From the NCBI GenBank assembly GCA_002707085.1, contig PALY01000037.1, positions 29,383 to 48,299 of the forward strand: a stretch of 18,917 nt of DNA, read 5' to 3'. The first letter of the stretch is position 1. The number at the start of each line of letters is the position of its first letter. Under the pieces are notes generated by a model. That model was not told the DNA's origin. It worked only from the letters and a program-made list of their open reading frames with translations, and made no database searches. The DNA comes from Deltaproteobacteria bacterium. Its GTDB lineage: Bacteria > Myxococcota_A > UBA796. The position numbers and the translations under genes are program-made. Positions 7,528 to 15,095 of the stretch are shown here, one piece after another.

Positions 7528-8385
7528 ATGGCAGATAAAATAGTTCGAGGAATATTGGGCGGAAATGTTGCTCGAGTTCTTGCGGTAGATGTGGCGGGGG
7601 TTGCGGAGCAGGCATGCCAGTTGCACGAACTTCGAGGTGACGCTGCCAAGCTTGCTGCAGAGTCTGTGGTCGCGAGTGTTTTCTTGGCAGGTCAAATCAA
7701 GGGTGAAGAGCGCGTGAGCTTTCAGCTCCAGGGCAGCAATCCTGTTTGTGCATTTATTGGCGATGTGGACGCCAGCGGTGGCGTTCGCGCTCGATTCACG
7801 CCGGGTGTGGTGACCGTGCCTGAACAAGGACGTGTGGAAGGCATGCTCCTTGTGATTAAATCCTTGCCTGGAAAGGAGCTGTACAGGGGGGTGACCGCTG
7901 TAGAGTCCGAGACCATTGAAGAGGCGCTCTCAAAGCACCTTGGAGGTTCTTCCCAAGTGGATACCATTCTGTGTATTCGTGCTGAAGTTGATGATGGTCA
8001 TGTGATCTACGCCGGTGGCATTTTAATCGAGCGCTTGCCGGCAGATCCTGGCCGAGAATTGGAAGCTTCTGCGGAATTTATTGTGGCTTTTGATCCCGTT
8101 CGAGAAATGACCATTCCCGCGCTTTTTGATGCCATCGGGGCTGGGGAATTGGAGGGTGTTTCCTTTCAGGTACTGGAAGAACAGCCCATCAAGTGGCGTT
8201 GTTCCTGTGGCCAAGAAAGGGTGGAGGCCGTCATTGCTTCAATGCCGCTAACGGAGCTTACAGCCATGCTTCAAGAAGACGGGCAGGCAGAGGTTATCTG
8301 CCATTTTTGTAACATCGCCTACCAGGTAAGCGGAGCCAAGTTGGAACAGATGATTTTGGCGCATGCTTCCGATGACATGAACTAG
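7528..8385 (+). CDS. hslO: Hsp33 redox-regulated chaperone
   Basis: The 285-residue protein has full Hsp33 length. The N-terminal domain begins ADKIVRGILGGNVARVLAVD, followed by a conserved core (FLAGQIKGEERVSFQLQG, GDVDASGGVRARF). The C-terminal redox switch has CSC at 225-227 and CHFC at 258-261, giving the four zinc Cys in the CXC...CXXC arrangement. In known Hsp33, oxidation releases zinc, unfolds the linker and turns on holdase activity in the cytoplasm. The start is supported by GGAGG at 7519-7523, four bases before ATG. It is monocistronic and faces the sulfotransferase gene convergently across 56 bp, in which I see no convincing hairpin terminator. Confidence 0.97.
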   Translation: MADKIVRGILGGNVARVLAVDVAGVAEQACQLHELRGDAAKLAAESVVASVFLAGQIKGEERVSFQLQGSNPVCAFIGDVDASGGVRARFTPGVVTVPEQGRVEGMLLVIKSLPGKELYRGVTAVESETIEEALSKHLGGSSQVDTILCIRAEVDDGHVIYAGGILIERLPADPGRELEASAEFIVAFDPVREMTIPALFDAIGAGELEGVSFQVLEEQPIKWRCSCGQERVEAVIASMPLTELTAMLQEDGQAEVICHFCNIAYQVSGAKLEQMILAHASDDMN

Positions 8386-8441
8386 GCAGAACACCCTCAT
8401 ATGACCACTGTGTCTGAAAGGCGCATATCCGTTTTGGGGGT

Positions 8442-9242
8442 TCAGCTTGCTCTTGCAGAGAGTTGAGCCGCCAGCCCTTTTGGGTCCGTCCTGCGCAATG
8501 CATGTGCGCACAGCGTAAGTTGTCGCTGTACGCCTGCCGGGATCTCACCCAGCCGCTTGCTGGTGTTTTGTGCTGGACCAACTGTCACTGTTTCTGGATT
8601 CACGTCGATTCCGATACTTTGAAGGAACGTCGATGCAGAGTCCGGCTGATTCAATTCTTCAAGCTGCACCCGATGAATATGGATACCGGTACGATCTGCC
8701 AATTGAGCGGCGTAGAGTTCCGCCCGCACTGAGATTTCGAGCAGATACCAATGGCGCTTGGCGATCAACGGGTGAATGCCATCTGGGACCGTAAATCGCA
8801 TTCGATTCTGGGCATAGGCTGGATCGAGGTACCACAGCCAGGTATTGGCCGCGCCACCGAAATCTCCCCGCCGGTGGTAGCTGCTAAGAACATCCAATGG
8901 GTCCCGCTGTAGAATGACCAGATGCACCGTGTGTTCTGGCGCAAGCGCTGCCACATGCTCCACCAAGCCTGCCTTCATGAGTACGTGGGACGTTTCCACA
9001 TACAAGGGGGCGTGTCCACGGAGAATTGATTCGAATTTGGTATCCCAGAATTGGCTCACCGCTTCGGTCACACCGTGGAAATTAAATTCATGTAGCAAAG
9101 ACACGTCGGGCGCCTGTACCCCAAAATCCCCGAAACCAATTCGTTCGTGATGCACCTCTGCGTCCGGTGCATTGTCGCCGATCAGTTTGGAAAGAAACCG
9201 GGTACCGGTTCTGCCCGCAGTCATGGTGAAAACCAAGTTCAT
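8442..9242 (-). CDS. P-loop sulfotransferase-family protein
   Basis: The protein has 266 residues. The PAPS 5'-phosphosulfate loop is TAGRTGTRFLSKL at 8-20, directly after the N-terminal strand NLVFTM, which supports the start at 9242. The 3'-phosphate site is LVILQRDPLDVLSSYHRRG at 108-126, with Arg113 and Ser120/121. WLWYLDPAYA and a helical C-terminal half follow, as in bacterial sulfotransferase-like proteins. The acceptor cannot be read; bacterial relatives sulfate glycans, lipids or small metabolites. No signal peptide or TM segment is seen, so it is cytoplasmic. A 119-bp gap separates it from the lipoyl-like gene upstream; I see no firm promoter there, only a CGAAAA/TTTTCG inverted repeat (9297-9314). 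No PAPS-synthesis gene lies nearby. Confidence 0.8.
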   Translation of the reverse strand: MNLVFTMTAGRTGTRFLSKLIGDNAPDAEVHHERIGFGDFGVQAPDVSLLHEFNFHGVTEAVSQFWDTKFESILRGHAPLYVETSHVLMKAGLVEHVAALAPEHTVHLVILQRDPLDVLSSYHRRGDFGGAANTWLWYLDPAYAQNRMRFTVPDGIHPLIAKRHWYLLEISVRAELYAAQLADRTGIHIHRVQLEELNQPDSASTFLQSIGIDVNPETVTVGPAQNTSKRLGEIPAGVQRQLTLCAHALRRTDPKGLAAQLSARAS

Positions 9243-9361
9243 CTTCTCTGTGTTTATCGGACCAGAGACACGGATCTTGAGCGCAATATGGAGGCTCGAA
9301 AAGTGCAGTTTTCGGGGTCTCTAAGGCTGGTGGTGGGCGGTCGCGTGGGCAGGAGCCTTCC

Positions 9362-9604
9362 CTACTGCATTTCCAATACAGTCATTAATACCGCACCCTC
9401 CGCGACCTCTTCACCAGTGGCGACATGAATGTCTACGACGGTTGAGGTTTTTCGAACGGACAATGATTCAATTTCATGGTCACCTTCGACCACCGCGATG
9501 GCTTGTGTTCGTACCACGGTGTCTCCTACGCTCACCCGAATTTCGACTTCTCCGGCAATGTTTGCTCGTACTTTTACGTGGCCTTCTCTATCTGCTAGCA
9601 TCAT
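9362..9604 (-). CDS. Stand-alone lipoyl/biotinyl-attachment-like domain lacking the modified lysine
   Basis: The 80-residue protein is a single biotinyl/lipoyl-like beta-sandwich. VRANIAGEVEIRVSVGDTV at 12-30 matches the first half (G.V..i.V..GD.V), and STVVDIHVATGEEVAEGAVL at 54-73 matches the second. The hairpin that normally reads E-x-D-K or E-x-M-K-M reads VVEGDHEI at 38-45, so His43 replaces the lipoylated or biotinylated Lys. It should therefore not be modified at the canonical site. It follows the M14 peptidase by nine bases on the same strand. GGAG at 9608-9611 lies three bases from ATG 9604 and six from ATG 9601, so the second Met may be the true start. A binding or assembly role is possible but unknown. 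Confidence 0.7.
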   Translation of the reverse strand: MMLADREGHVKVRANIAGEVEIRVSVGDTVVRTQAIAVVEGDHEIESLSVRKTSTVVDIHVATGEEVAEGAVLMTVLEMQ

Positions 9605-9613
9605 TATCTCCGT

Positions 9614-11290
9614 CTATATGTTGGTCGACACGCAGCCAGAGCCAGCCCTGGAAGCAGTCCATGCAATGCGTACAGTCCCGGTACCCCTCAGTACCCACTT
9701 GGCTCGAGCGCGGGGACCCCTTGATCCAAGCCCACTGTAAATGCCATGTCGGGCCGGTCCTACCTGAAGACTGCCCCATCCATCCAGGTGTCCGATAACT
9801 TGGGCTACATCGCCATCGATGTGGGCAATTGCTTCATCCACTTCAAGGGTGACTCGAATCGGAGGGGCGGCTTCTATTTCTTCGGCACGTGCCGATGCCG
9901 CTGTTGGCAAAAAACCAAGGTTTTCGAACAATGCTTCTACGATGGTGACTTCGCCGTCTTTTTGTGTGTGGACAGAGACTTGGAGTTCGGGCGTGGATTG
10001 CAGCAGTCGGTCAGCGACCGTAGCCCCGCGTCCAACTTCTGCTGGTAGATACGCCACAGGTGGGTTGCGGATTGTGCGCATGTAGTCCAGGCCACCGATC
10101 TGTATGGGACCCAGTTGGGGGTGGTCAAAATCCTCCCAGTCGTGGACTGCGCCAGGGTCTTTGGTGAACGCACGAAAGAGTGCGCCGATGAGTTTTGGGT
10201 CTGGTTTACGGAAAAATTCTGCTGGCTTCTCAATGTCGACACCTGCAAAACCGTAGGGATCCCACAACTCCAGCGTGTATCCAGGAATACCGAATGTGGT
10301 GGATAGTGTGTCACTCCATACGCCAACGATGGCTTTCTTCGGGTCGTATACGAAATCGGGGTGAACCTTGATCACGCGATAGCCGGTTCCAGTGACAGCG
10401 GATGATGCGAGCGACTCAAATAGATCAATATCGGGTTGAGATAGAGGGCTGGGGTCTCTGTAGGGCTGGGTAAGGATGCACCCGGTGTATGTATGATTGG
10501 TCAGCGCGACGGCGATGTTGGGTCGCGCGTGAACGGCATCGACTACAGCGCGACTTTCAGGTTCACTTAGTGGGTATGCGCCTCCATCCATCCCGAACAT
10601 TCGGAACGGCGCCCAGTTTCCTGGAAAGTTTCGATTCAGATCGATGCCATGCTCACGGGGTGCTTCAGACCAGCGTGAACCATCCCAGTGTTCGAAGACA
10701 CCTTCATCGCAAAGGAAGTAGGCATCCGCAGGATCATCATCGAGTGTCCTGTGGCGCATCTGTAAGGGGGTCTCTGGCTCTTCTACCCACGGTCCGGCGG
10801 GATGTTTCCATCGCATCCATCGGACGGATCCATCTCCGGTCATGTCTTTGGGGCGTAAACCGGAGTGATGAAAACCTTCTGGTTGTTCTCTGAGTGTGGA
10901 ACGGATGAATGGCGCGCCTTCGCAGAGCGCTTGAAACCCGTCTGGGCTGATGCATGGAACCACATATGCAGTTCTACTCTTGAAGAGCTGTATGGTTTCT
11001 TCATCCCCATTACTGAGGCGTTCTGCCCAGCGAGACAACGTGTGAAGTACAGCCATGACGCTGGTCCACTCAGCCGCATGTGTTCCGCCGTCTAGCCAGA
11101 ATGCGGGGCGGCTGCTCATGTCTGCGGACTGTTCTCCTACAGTGAGGAGAAAAATCGAGCGATTGTGTCGGCTGTTCCCTATGTCTTGGATGCTGAACCA
11201 GTCTGGATGGGCGGATGCCAAGGCCCGACACCAAGCTTCAGTTTCAGGAAAATCCAAGTATTTGTCGCCGGGGTATGGGGTCCAAGTCAT
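9614..11290 (-). CDS. M14-family zinc carboxypeptidase
   Basis: The protein has 558 residues. The zinc ligands are His71 and Glu74 in DGGTHAAEWTS plus His266 in ALTNHTYTG. Substrate-binding Arg220/Asn221 are in GIDLNRNFPGNW, and the catalytic Glu is Glu341 in YTLELWDPYG. An insertion at about 128-212 (GDGSVRWMRWKHPAGPW ... DEGVFEHWDGSRW) separates the HxxE and DLNRN motifs; this kind of insert is known in one bacterial M14 branch. About 170 residues after about 390 form an unrecognised C-terminal domain, beta-rich near the end. No signal peptide is seen, so a cytoplasmic role is likely, unlike many M14 enzymes. It is followed by the lipoyl-like gene after nine bases. It diverges from the SirB1-like gene across 91 bp. 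Confidence 0.9.
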   Translation of the reverse strand: MTWTPYPGDKYLDFPETEAWCRALASAHPDWFSIQDIGNSRHNRSIFLLTVGEQSADMSSRPAFWLDGGTHAAEWTSVMAVLHTLSRWAERLSNGDEETIQLFKSRTAYVVPCISPDGFQALCEGAPFIRSTLREQPEGFHHSGLRPKDMTGDGSVRWMRWKHPAGPWVEEPETPLQMRHRTLDDDPADAYFLCDEGVFEHWDGSRWSEAPREHGIDLNRNFPGNWAPFRMFGMDGGAYPLSEPESRAVVDAVHARPNIAVALTNHTYTGCILTQPYRDPSPLSQPDIDLFESLASSAVTGTGYRVIKVHPDFVYDPKKAIVGVWSDTLSTTFGIPGYTLELWDPYGFAGVDIEKPAEFFRKPDPKLIGALFRAFTKDPGAVHDWEDFDHPQLGPIQIGGLDYMRTIRNPPVAYLPAEVGRGATVADRLLQSTPELQVSVHTQKDGEVTIVEALFENLGFLPTAASARAEEIEAAPPIRVTLEVDEAIAHIDGDVAQVIGHLDGWGSLQVGPARHGIYSGLGSRGPRARAKWVLRGTGTVRIAWTASRAGSGCVSTNI

Positions 11291-11381
11291 CGCGGGCTCA
11301 CTGTGTTCAGGGTGTGCGCCGCCCTTCCGGTTCGGCTACAAGTATAGAGAGCACCTTACGCCAAGCCGTTGGGAGATCGCC

Positions 11382-12194
11382 ATGAATACTGAAATTGAGG
11401 CAATACGCCTTGAAGCCCGCAAGCAGTTTATTGCGCTTGTGGGGCAGAATAGCGATTCCATTCCTTTGGACCAAAGTGCGGCGTGGATGTGTGCGGAAGA
11501 ACTGGGTTTACAGAGCATTGATGGCATGATTTCAGCCATAGATTCTCTGGTTGAAGGTCTGTACATTCCGGAGGATGCGGACTGTTTTGGGGTGGTGGCT
11601 CGCCTCAACCATAGACTTTTTAAAGAAGTGGGCTTTCATGGTGCGCTTGAGCAATATGATGATCCGGCGCATTCCATGCTCAATGGCGTACTTGAATCTA
11701 AAACAGGCCTTCCGATTATGTTGTGCTTGATTTACATCGAGGTGGCGAAAAGACTGGGCATCGAAGTTCACGGTATTGGATTCCCTACACACTTTTTGGT
11801 TTCACCGGCGGGTTCGACACCCCGGTTTTTTGTCGACCCTTATGGGGAAGGCCGTGTGCTTCGGATGGACCGGATTGAGGGCTGGTTCCAACGTGTATTG
11901 GCCAAGACCGATGGGCGTGTGCCTCCACTTACGTGGTGGCTCCGACCGGTCACGGGGAGACAGCTTTTGCTTCGGATGAACAACAATCTGAGGTCGTCTT
12001 ACATGCGGCGAAATGATTTGGAAGGCGCTCTTCGTTGTGTGGAAAGGATTCTATGTTTGACCCCAGATGCTCTGGATGTTCGTCGGGACCGCGGCTTGTT
12101 GAGGTTTGAGTTGGGCCTGGAAGAAGAAGGAGCTGCGGATGTGGATGCCTACCTCGCTGCGCGAAAGCAGCCCCAAGGTTGGTTGGACGGGTAG
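11382..12194 (+). CDS. SirB1-family protein (transglutaminase-like fold, TPR-like C-terminus)
   Basis: The frame is open from 11055, but GGGAGA at 11371-11376, six bases before ATG 11382, marks the start; the upstream part lies antisense within the M14 gene. The product has 270 residues. SirB1/TglB signatures are AAWMCAEELG near 33-42, RLNHRLFKEVGFHG at 74-87, PAHSMLNGVLESKTGLPIML at 95-114, EVAKRLGIEVHGIGFPTHFLV at 120-140 and FFVDPYGEG at 149-157. His137 and Asp152 sit where the transglutaminase-like His and Asp are expected; a catalytic Cys cannot be assigned with confidence. The C-terminal third (RMNNNLRSSYMRRNDLEGALRCVERIL) is TPR-like. The biochemical role of the family is poorly defined. 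It heads a co-directional run with the MATE gene 64 bp downstream. Confidence 0.85.
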   Translation: MNTEIEAIRLEARKQFIALVGQNSDSIPLDQSAAWMCAEELGLQSIDGMISAIDSLVEGLYIPEDADCFGVVARLNHRLFKEVGFHGALEQYDDPAHSMLNGVLESKTGLPIMLCLIYIEVAKRLGIEVHGIGFPTHFLVSPAGSTPRFFVDPYGEGRVLRMDRIEGWFQRVLAKTDGRVPPLTWWLRPVTGRQLLLRMNNNLRSSYMRRNDLEGALRCVERILCLTPDALDVRRDRGLLRFELGLEEEGAADVDAYLAARKQPQGWLDG

Positions 12195-12258
12195 CGAGCA
12201 GTATCGCTTGACACAGACGTAGAACTGCGCGCAGAGTGGAGCCGCCGAGGGGGCGGGC

Positions 12259-13599
12259 ATGGAGGCACAGTCAGAAGATACATCTGTGCGTGCTGTGTTT
12301 GAACTGGCATGGCCGGTCATGGTTTCGATGTTGTCCTATACCCTCATGAGTGTGGTGGACACGCTTTGGGTGGCCCGTTTGGGGATGGCTCCGCTGGCCG
12401 CGGTGGGGTTGGCCGCGGTCATGGTTTTCTTTTCCCAGAGCTTTGGTGCCGGCCTGATGGGCGGTGTGCGGGTTTTGGTTGCACAGGCGACGGGTGCGGG
12501 AGACCATGTTGTGGCGCGGACAATGGGGTGGCAGGCCTTGTGGATGGCGCTTCCTTTAGGCGTTCTTGTGTCTTCGGTCTCGTTGTTGCCAGCCTCAATG
12601 TTTTACCCATTGGGTGCCAGTGGTGCGGTGGCTGAGTACGCAGATCAGTTTTTCAGCATTCGGGTTTTGGGAGCGCCTGTTGTGTTGATCAATTTGGCCA
12701 TGACTGCATGGTTCCAAGGTCGTGGTGACACGCGGACTCCGATGAAAGCGACACTGATTGGAAATGGGGTCAACCTCACCTTGGACCCTTTGTTGATCTT
12801 TGGGCTGTGGGGACTGCCTGCTTTGGGGGTTGGCGGGGCCGCGTTGGCGACAGTGGTTTCGCTGATGGTTCAGGTCGCCTATCTGTCGTGGCATATTCGA
12901 CCTCACTTGGATTTGAAAAGCTCCAGCGTGGATTTCGAATTGATGAAGTCGTCATGGAATTTGGGGTTTCCGATTGGTGTGCGGTATTCGCTCCAAATGG
13001 GAAGTTTCGTCATCTTTTCATCGATGATCAGTTGGGTGGGTGAGAACCATTTGGCGGCCCATGTCATTGTTCTTCGGATTTGTTCCATTAGTTTTATGCC
13101 AGGCCATGCTGTCGGTGAGGCGTGTAGCGTTTTGGTGGGTCATTTTGTGGGTGCTGGACGATCCAATCTGGCACGCCCTGTGGTGCGGTCAGCGTTGAAG
13201 CTGGCTGTGGGCATCATGGTGTTCTGGGGTGTCGTATTCGTGGTTTGTCCGGACCAGTTGTTGTTGCCATTTGGTGCAACCATTGAGGTGGCCGGATTGG
13301 CCAAGGATCTTCTGATTGTGGCGGCCATTTTTCAGGTTTTTGATGCCGTGACAATGGCCTCTCAAGGGGGACTCAACGGCGCTGGCGATACGCGATGGGT
13401 CATGGTTTCGTCTTTATCTTGTGCTTGGTTTTTGAAGCTTCCTGCAGGGTATTTGGGTGCTGTGGTTTTTGGTTTGGGAGCCGTGGGGGCCTGGTTGGGT
13501 TTTACTTTGGAATTGTTCATTTTGTCGATGCTGACCTGGAACCGGGTACGGGGTGGACAATGGTTGCGCGGCGCGGCGCTTGACACCTCGTCGAGATAG
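12259..13599 (+). CDS. MATE-family multidrug/cation antiporter
   Basis: The 446-residue protein has about twelve hydrophobic segments in two similar halves, as usual for NorM/DinF-type MATE exporters. Family patterns visible are LAWPVMVSMLSYTLMSVVDTLWVARLG (first helix and loop), GVRVLVAQATGAGD, AWFQGRGDTRTPM, and in the second half GHFVGAGRSNLARP and GGLNGAGDTRWVMV. These proteins export cationic or metabolic compounds in exchange for Na+ or H+ across the inner membrane; substrate and coupling ion cannot be read. A purine-rich GAGGGGG lies upstream of ATG 12259. The 64-bp gap before it contains a perfect TTGACA at 12208-12213 but no matching -10. Its stop sits in the loop of a hairpin that covers the next gene's Shine-Dalgarno. 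Confidence 0.93.
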   Translation: MEAQSEDTSVRAVFELAWPVMVSMLSYTLMSVVDTLWVARLGMAPLAAVGLAAVMVFFSQSFGAGLMGGVRVLVAQATGAGDHVVARTMGWQALWMALPLGVLVSSVSLLPASMFYPLGASGAVAEYADQFFSIRVLGAPVVLINLAMTAWFQGRGDTRTPMKATLIGNGVNLTLDPLLIFGLWGLPALGVGGAALATVVSLMVQVAYLSWHIRPHLDLKSSSVDFELMKSSWNLGFPIGVRYSLQMGSFVIFSSMISWVGENHLAAHVIVLRICSISFMPGHAVGEACSVLVGHFVGAGRSNLARPVVRSALKLAVGIMVFWGVVFVVCPDQLLLPFGATIEVAGLAKDLLIVAAIFQVFDAVTMASQGGLNGAGDTRWVMVSSLSCAWFLKLPAGYLGAVVFGLGAVGAWLGFTLELFILSMLTWNRVRGGQWLRGAALDTSSR

Positions 13600-13616
13600 A
13601 CCATTCATCGAGGTGT
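13583..13616 (+). promoter_or_regulatory. Hairpin over the MATE stop that sequesters the downstream Shine-Dalgarno
   Basis: ACACCTCG (13583-13590) pairs perfectly with CGAGGTGT (13609-13616). The 18-base loop contains the MATE stop TAG (13597-13599). The 3' arm contains the GAGGTG ribosome-binding site of the gene starting at 13621. A ribosome terminating at the stop would open the 5' arm, which suggests translational coupling. Eight-bp stems with short loops occur several times by chance in a window this size, so only the placement is suggestive. Confidence 0.3.
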
Positions 13617-13620
13617 ATCC

Positions 13621-14313
13621 ATGGCTGATGATGACCAGTGGTCGGATGTGATCGATCAAGTGTTGAACGCCCTGAGTGATGCCAACATTAAGGATGGTCC
13701 AACACGAGATTCGCTTGCTGACGGTGTGCGGGAAGCGCTGGAGTCCCTCCAAGAAGGTGTGGGATTGGACGTGGAGATTATAGGAAGCGAGTTGTTCGAT
13801 ATGGACGTTGGGGCTGATTCGGGTGTGAATATCGAAGTTGTGCCAGGTGGAAGAGAGTCGGATGAGCCAAAGAGCGAAGGCGTGAAGCCAGAATTACGGA
13901 TTGCTGAACCCGATGATGCAGCCGCTACAGATGCTGAACCATTGGGGACGCTGGGAGCGGGGCCTGTGTTGACCCATGTGAAGGTGCTTCATTCCGGATC
14001 TCGCTCGACCAGCGTGAGCGATAAACCGATCCCAGGCTTGGCTGAGGCTGGGTGGATTCATGTTGCGCCCGGTGGTGCTGCTCAATCCGAATGGCAAACG
14101 GTGTATCGAGGGCAGCATTTGCGCTTGTACCGGATCGCATGTTCACAAGGGTGTATGGATGTCACGGTAGATGGAGAATCCGTCGAACGTCTCGTTGCGG
14201 GTCAATCCATTGATGTAGAAGGCACTGCAATTCGTGTGACCAGCACAGAAGATGGTGGCGCCAAGGGTGGATACTCCCTTGTTGTGTTCGGTAACCATCA
14301 GGGAGAAGAGTAA
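13621..14313 (+). CDS. Acidic protein of unknown function between MATE and exonuclease III genes
   Basis: I do not recognise this 230-residue protein. Residues about 6-48 look helical (WSDVIDQVLNALSDAN ... LADGVREALESLQ). Residues about 55-110 are Asp/Glu/Pro/Ala-rich and probably disordered. Residues about 115-226 look like a beta-sandwich (WQTVYRGQHLRLYRIACSQGC, MDVTVDGESVERLVAGQSIDV), with Cys174 and Cys178 as a CxxxC pair. There is no signal peptide or membrane segment, so it should be cytoplasmic. GAGGTG at 13610-13615 supports ATG 13621. Its stop overlaps the xthA start by one base (TAATG), so it is tightly coupled to xthA. Its function cannot be assigned. Confidence 0.8.
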   Translation: MADDDQWSDVIDQVLNALSDANIKDGPTRDSLADGVREALESLQEGVGLDVEIIGSELFDMDVGADSGVNIEVVPGGRESDEPKSEGVKPELRIAEPDDAAATDAEPLGTLGAGPVLTHVKVLHSGSRSTSVSDKPIPGLAEAGWIHVAPGGAAQSEWQTVYRGQHLRLYRIACSQGCMDVTVDGESVERLVAGQSIDVEGTAIRVTSTEDGGAKGGYSLVVFGNHQGEE

Positions 14314-15095
14314 TGAGTTGGACTTTGACCACTTTGAATGTGAACGGTCTCCGTTCAGCGGTTCGCAAGGGATTTACCAAGTGGCGACCTCGGGAAAAGT
14401 GTGATGTTTTGTGCATGCAAGAACTTCGCATGCAGACGGAGCAGATGGAAAAAGATCACCTGCCTCCTCGTGGTTGGGACTCTGTTCGAATGCAGGCAGA
14501 GAAAAAGGGGTATTCGGGTGTTTCTTCTTGGAGCCGGCTTCCTGTTTTGGAGTCGGGTACAGGAATCGGTCTCGATTGGGCAGACAACGAGGGACGAACT
14601 TGTTGGATGGTGGTGGATACGCCAGAGATGGGACCTGTGCGGGTTGTCTCTGTGTACATTCCGTCGGGCAGTTCGGGAGACCTTCGGCAGTCCATGAAAG
14701 ATGAGTTTCTGGAACACATGCTGAGTGTGACCAAAACCTGGTTGAAGTCTGGAATTCCAACGGTGATCTGTGGTGATTTCAACATCGCTCATAAAGAAAT
14801 CGATATTCACAACCCTAAATCCAACAAGAAAAGCTCAGGCTTCCTCCCTCACGAGAGAGAGTGGATGGACAGGTTGCTTGCACAGGGGTGGGTCGACGTA
14901 TTTCGCGCTTGTAATCCCGAGTTGCAGGTGTACTCGTGGTGGTCGAATCGAGGGCGCGCTCGCGAACTCGATCGCGGATGGCGTTTGGATTACCAAATCG
15001 CCACACCGGACCTTGCCGCACGGGCGGAGAAGGCCTGGATTCGCCGGGATGCGGGGCTTTCAGATCATGCCCCAGTCAGTGTTCGCTACGCTTAG
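14313..15095 (+). CDS. xthA: Exodeoxyribonuclease III (AP endonuclease, EEP superfamily)
   Basis: The 260-residue protein has the normal ExoIII length and all key motifs: LNVNGLRSA at 8-16 (Asn11), MQELR with Glu37, YIPSG with Tyr115, GDFNIAHKEIDI with Asp155 and Asn157, YSWW near 207-210, WRLDYQIAT with Asp226, and LSDHAPV with Asp251 and His252. Family enzymes cut DNA at abasic sites and remove 3'-blocking groups in base-excision repair, using Mg2+ in the cytoplasm. GGGAGAAGAG just upstream supports ATG 14313, which overlaps the previous stop by one base. The 3' end overlaps the convergent lipoprotein gene by four bases, leaving no room for a separate terminator. Confidence 0.95.
   Translation: MSWTLTTLNVNGLRSAVRKGFTKWRPREKCDVLCMQELRMQTEQMEKDHLPPRGWDSVRMQAEKKGYSGVSSWSRLPVLESGTGIGLDWADNEGRTCWMVVDTPEMGPVRVVSVYIPSGSSGDLRQSMKDEFLEHMLSVTKTWLKSGIPTVICGDFNIAHKEIDIHNPKSNKKSSGFLPHEREWMDRLLAQGWVDVFRACNPELQVYSWWSNRGRARELDRGWRLDYQIATPDLAARAEKAWIRRDAGLSDHAPVSVRYA

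Noticed and set aside
9297..9314. CGAAAA-N6-TTTTCG hairpin between the lipoyl-like and sulfotransferase genes
   Set aside because: The stem is short and AT-rich and has no U-run on either strand, so it does not qualify as an intrinsic terminator.
11055..11381. 109-codon N-terminal extension of the SirB1-like frame
   Set aside because: It overlaps the M14 gene antisense, does not resemble the family, and a good Shine-Dalgarno marks ATG 11382.
12208..12213. Perfect TTGACA upstream of the MATE gene
   Set aside because: No acceptable -10 lies 16-18 bp downstream (the position reads GCAGAG), so a promoter call is not supported.
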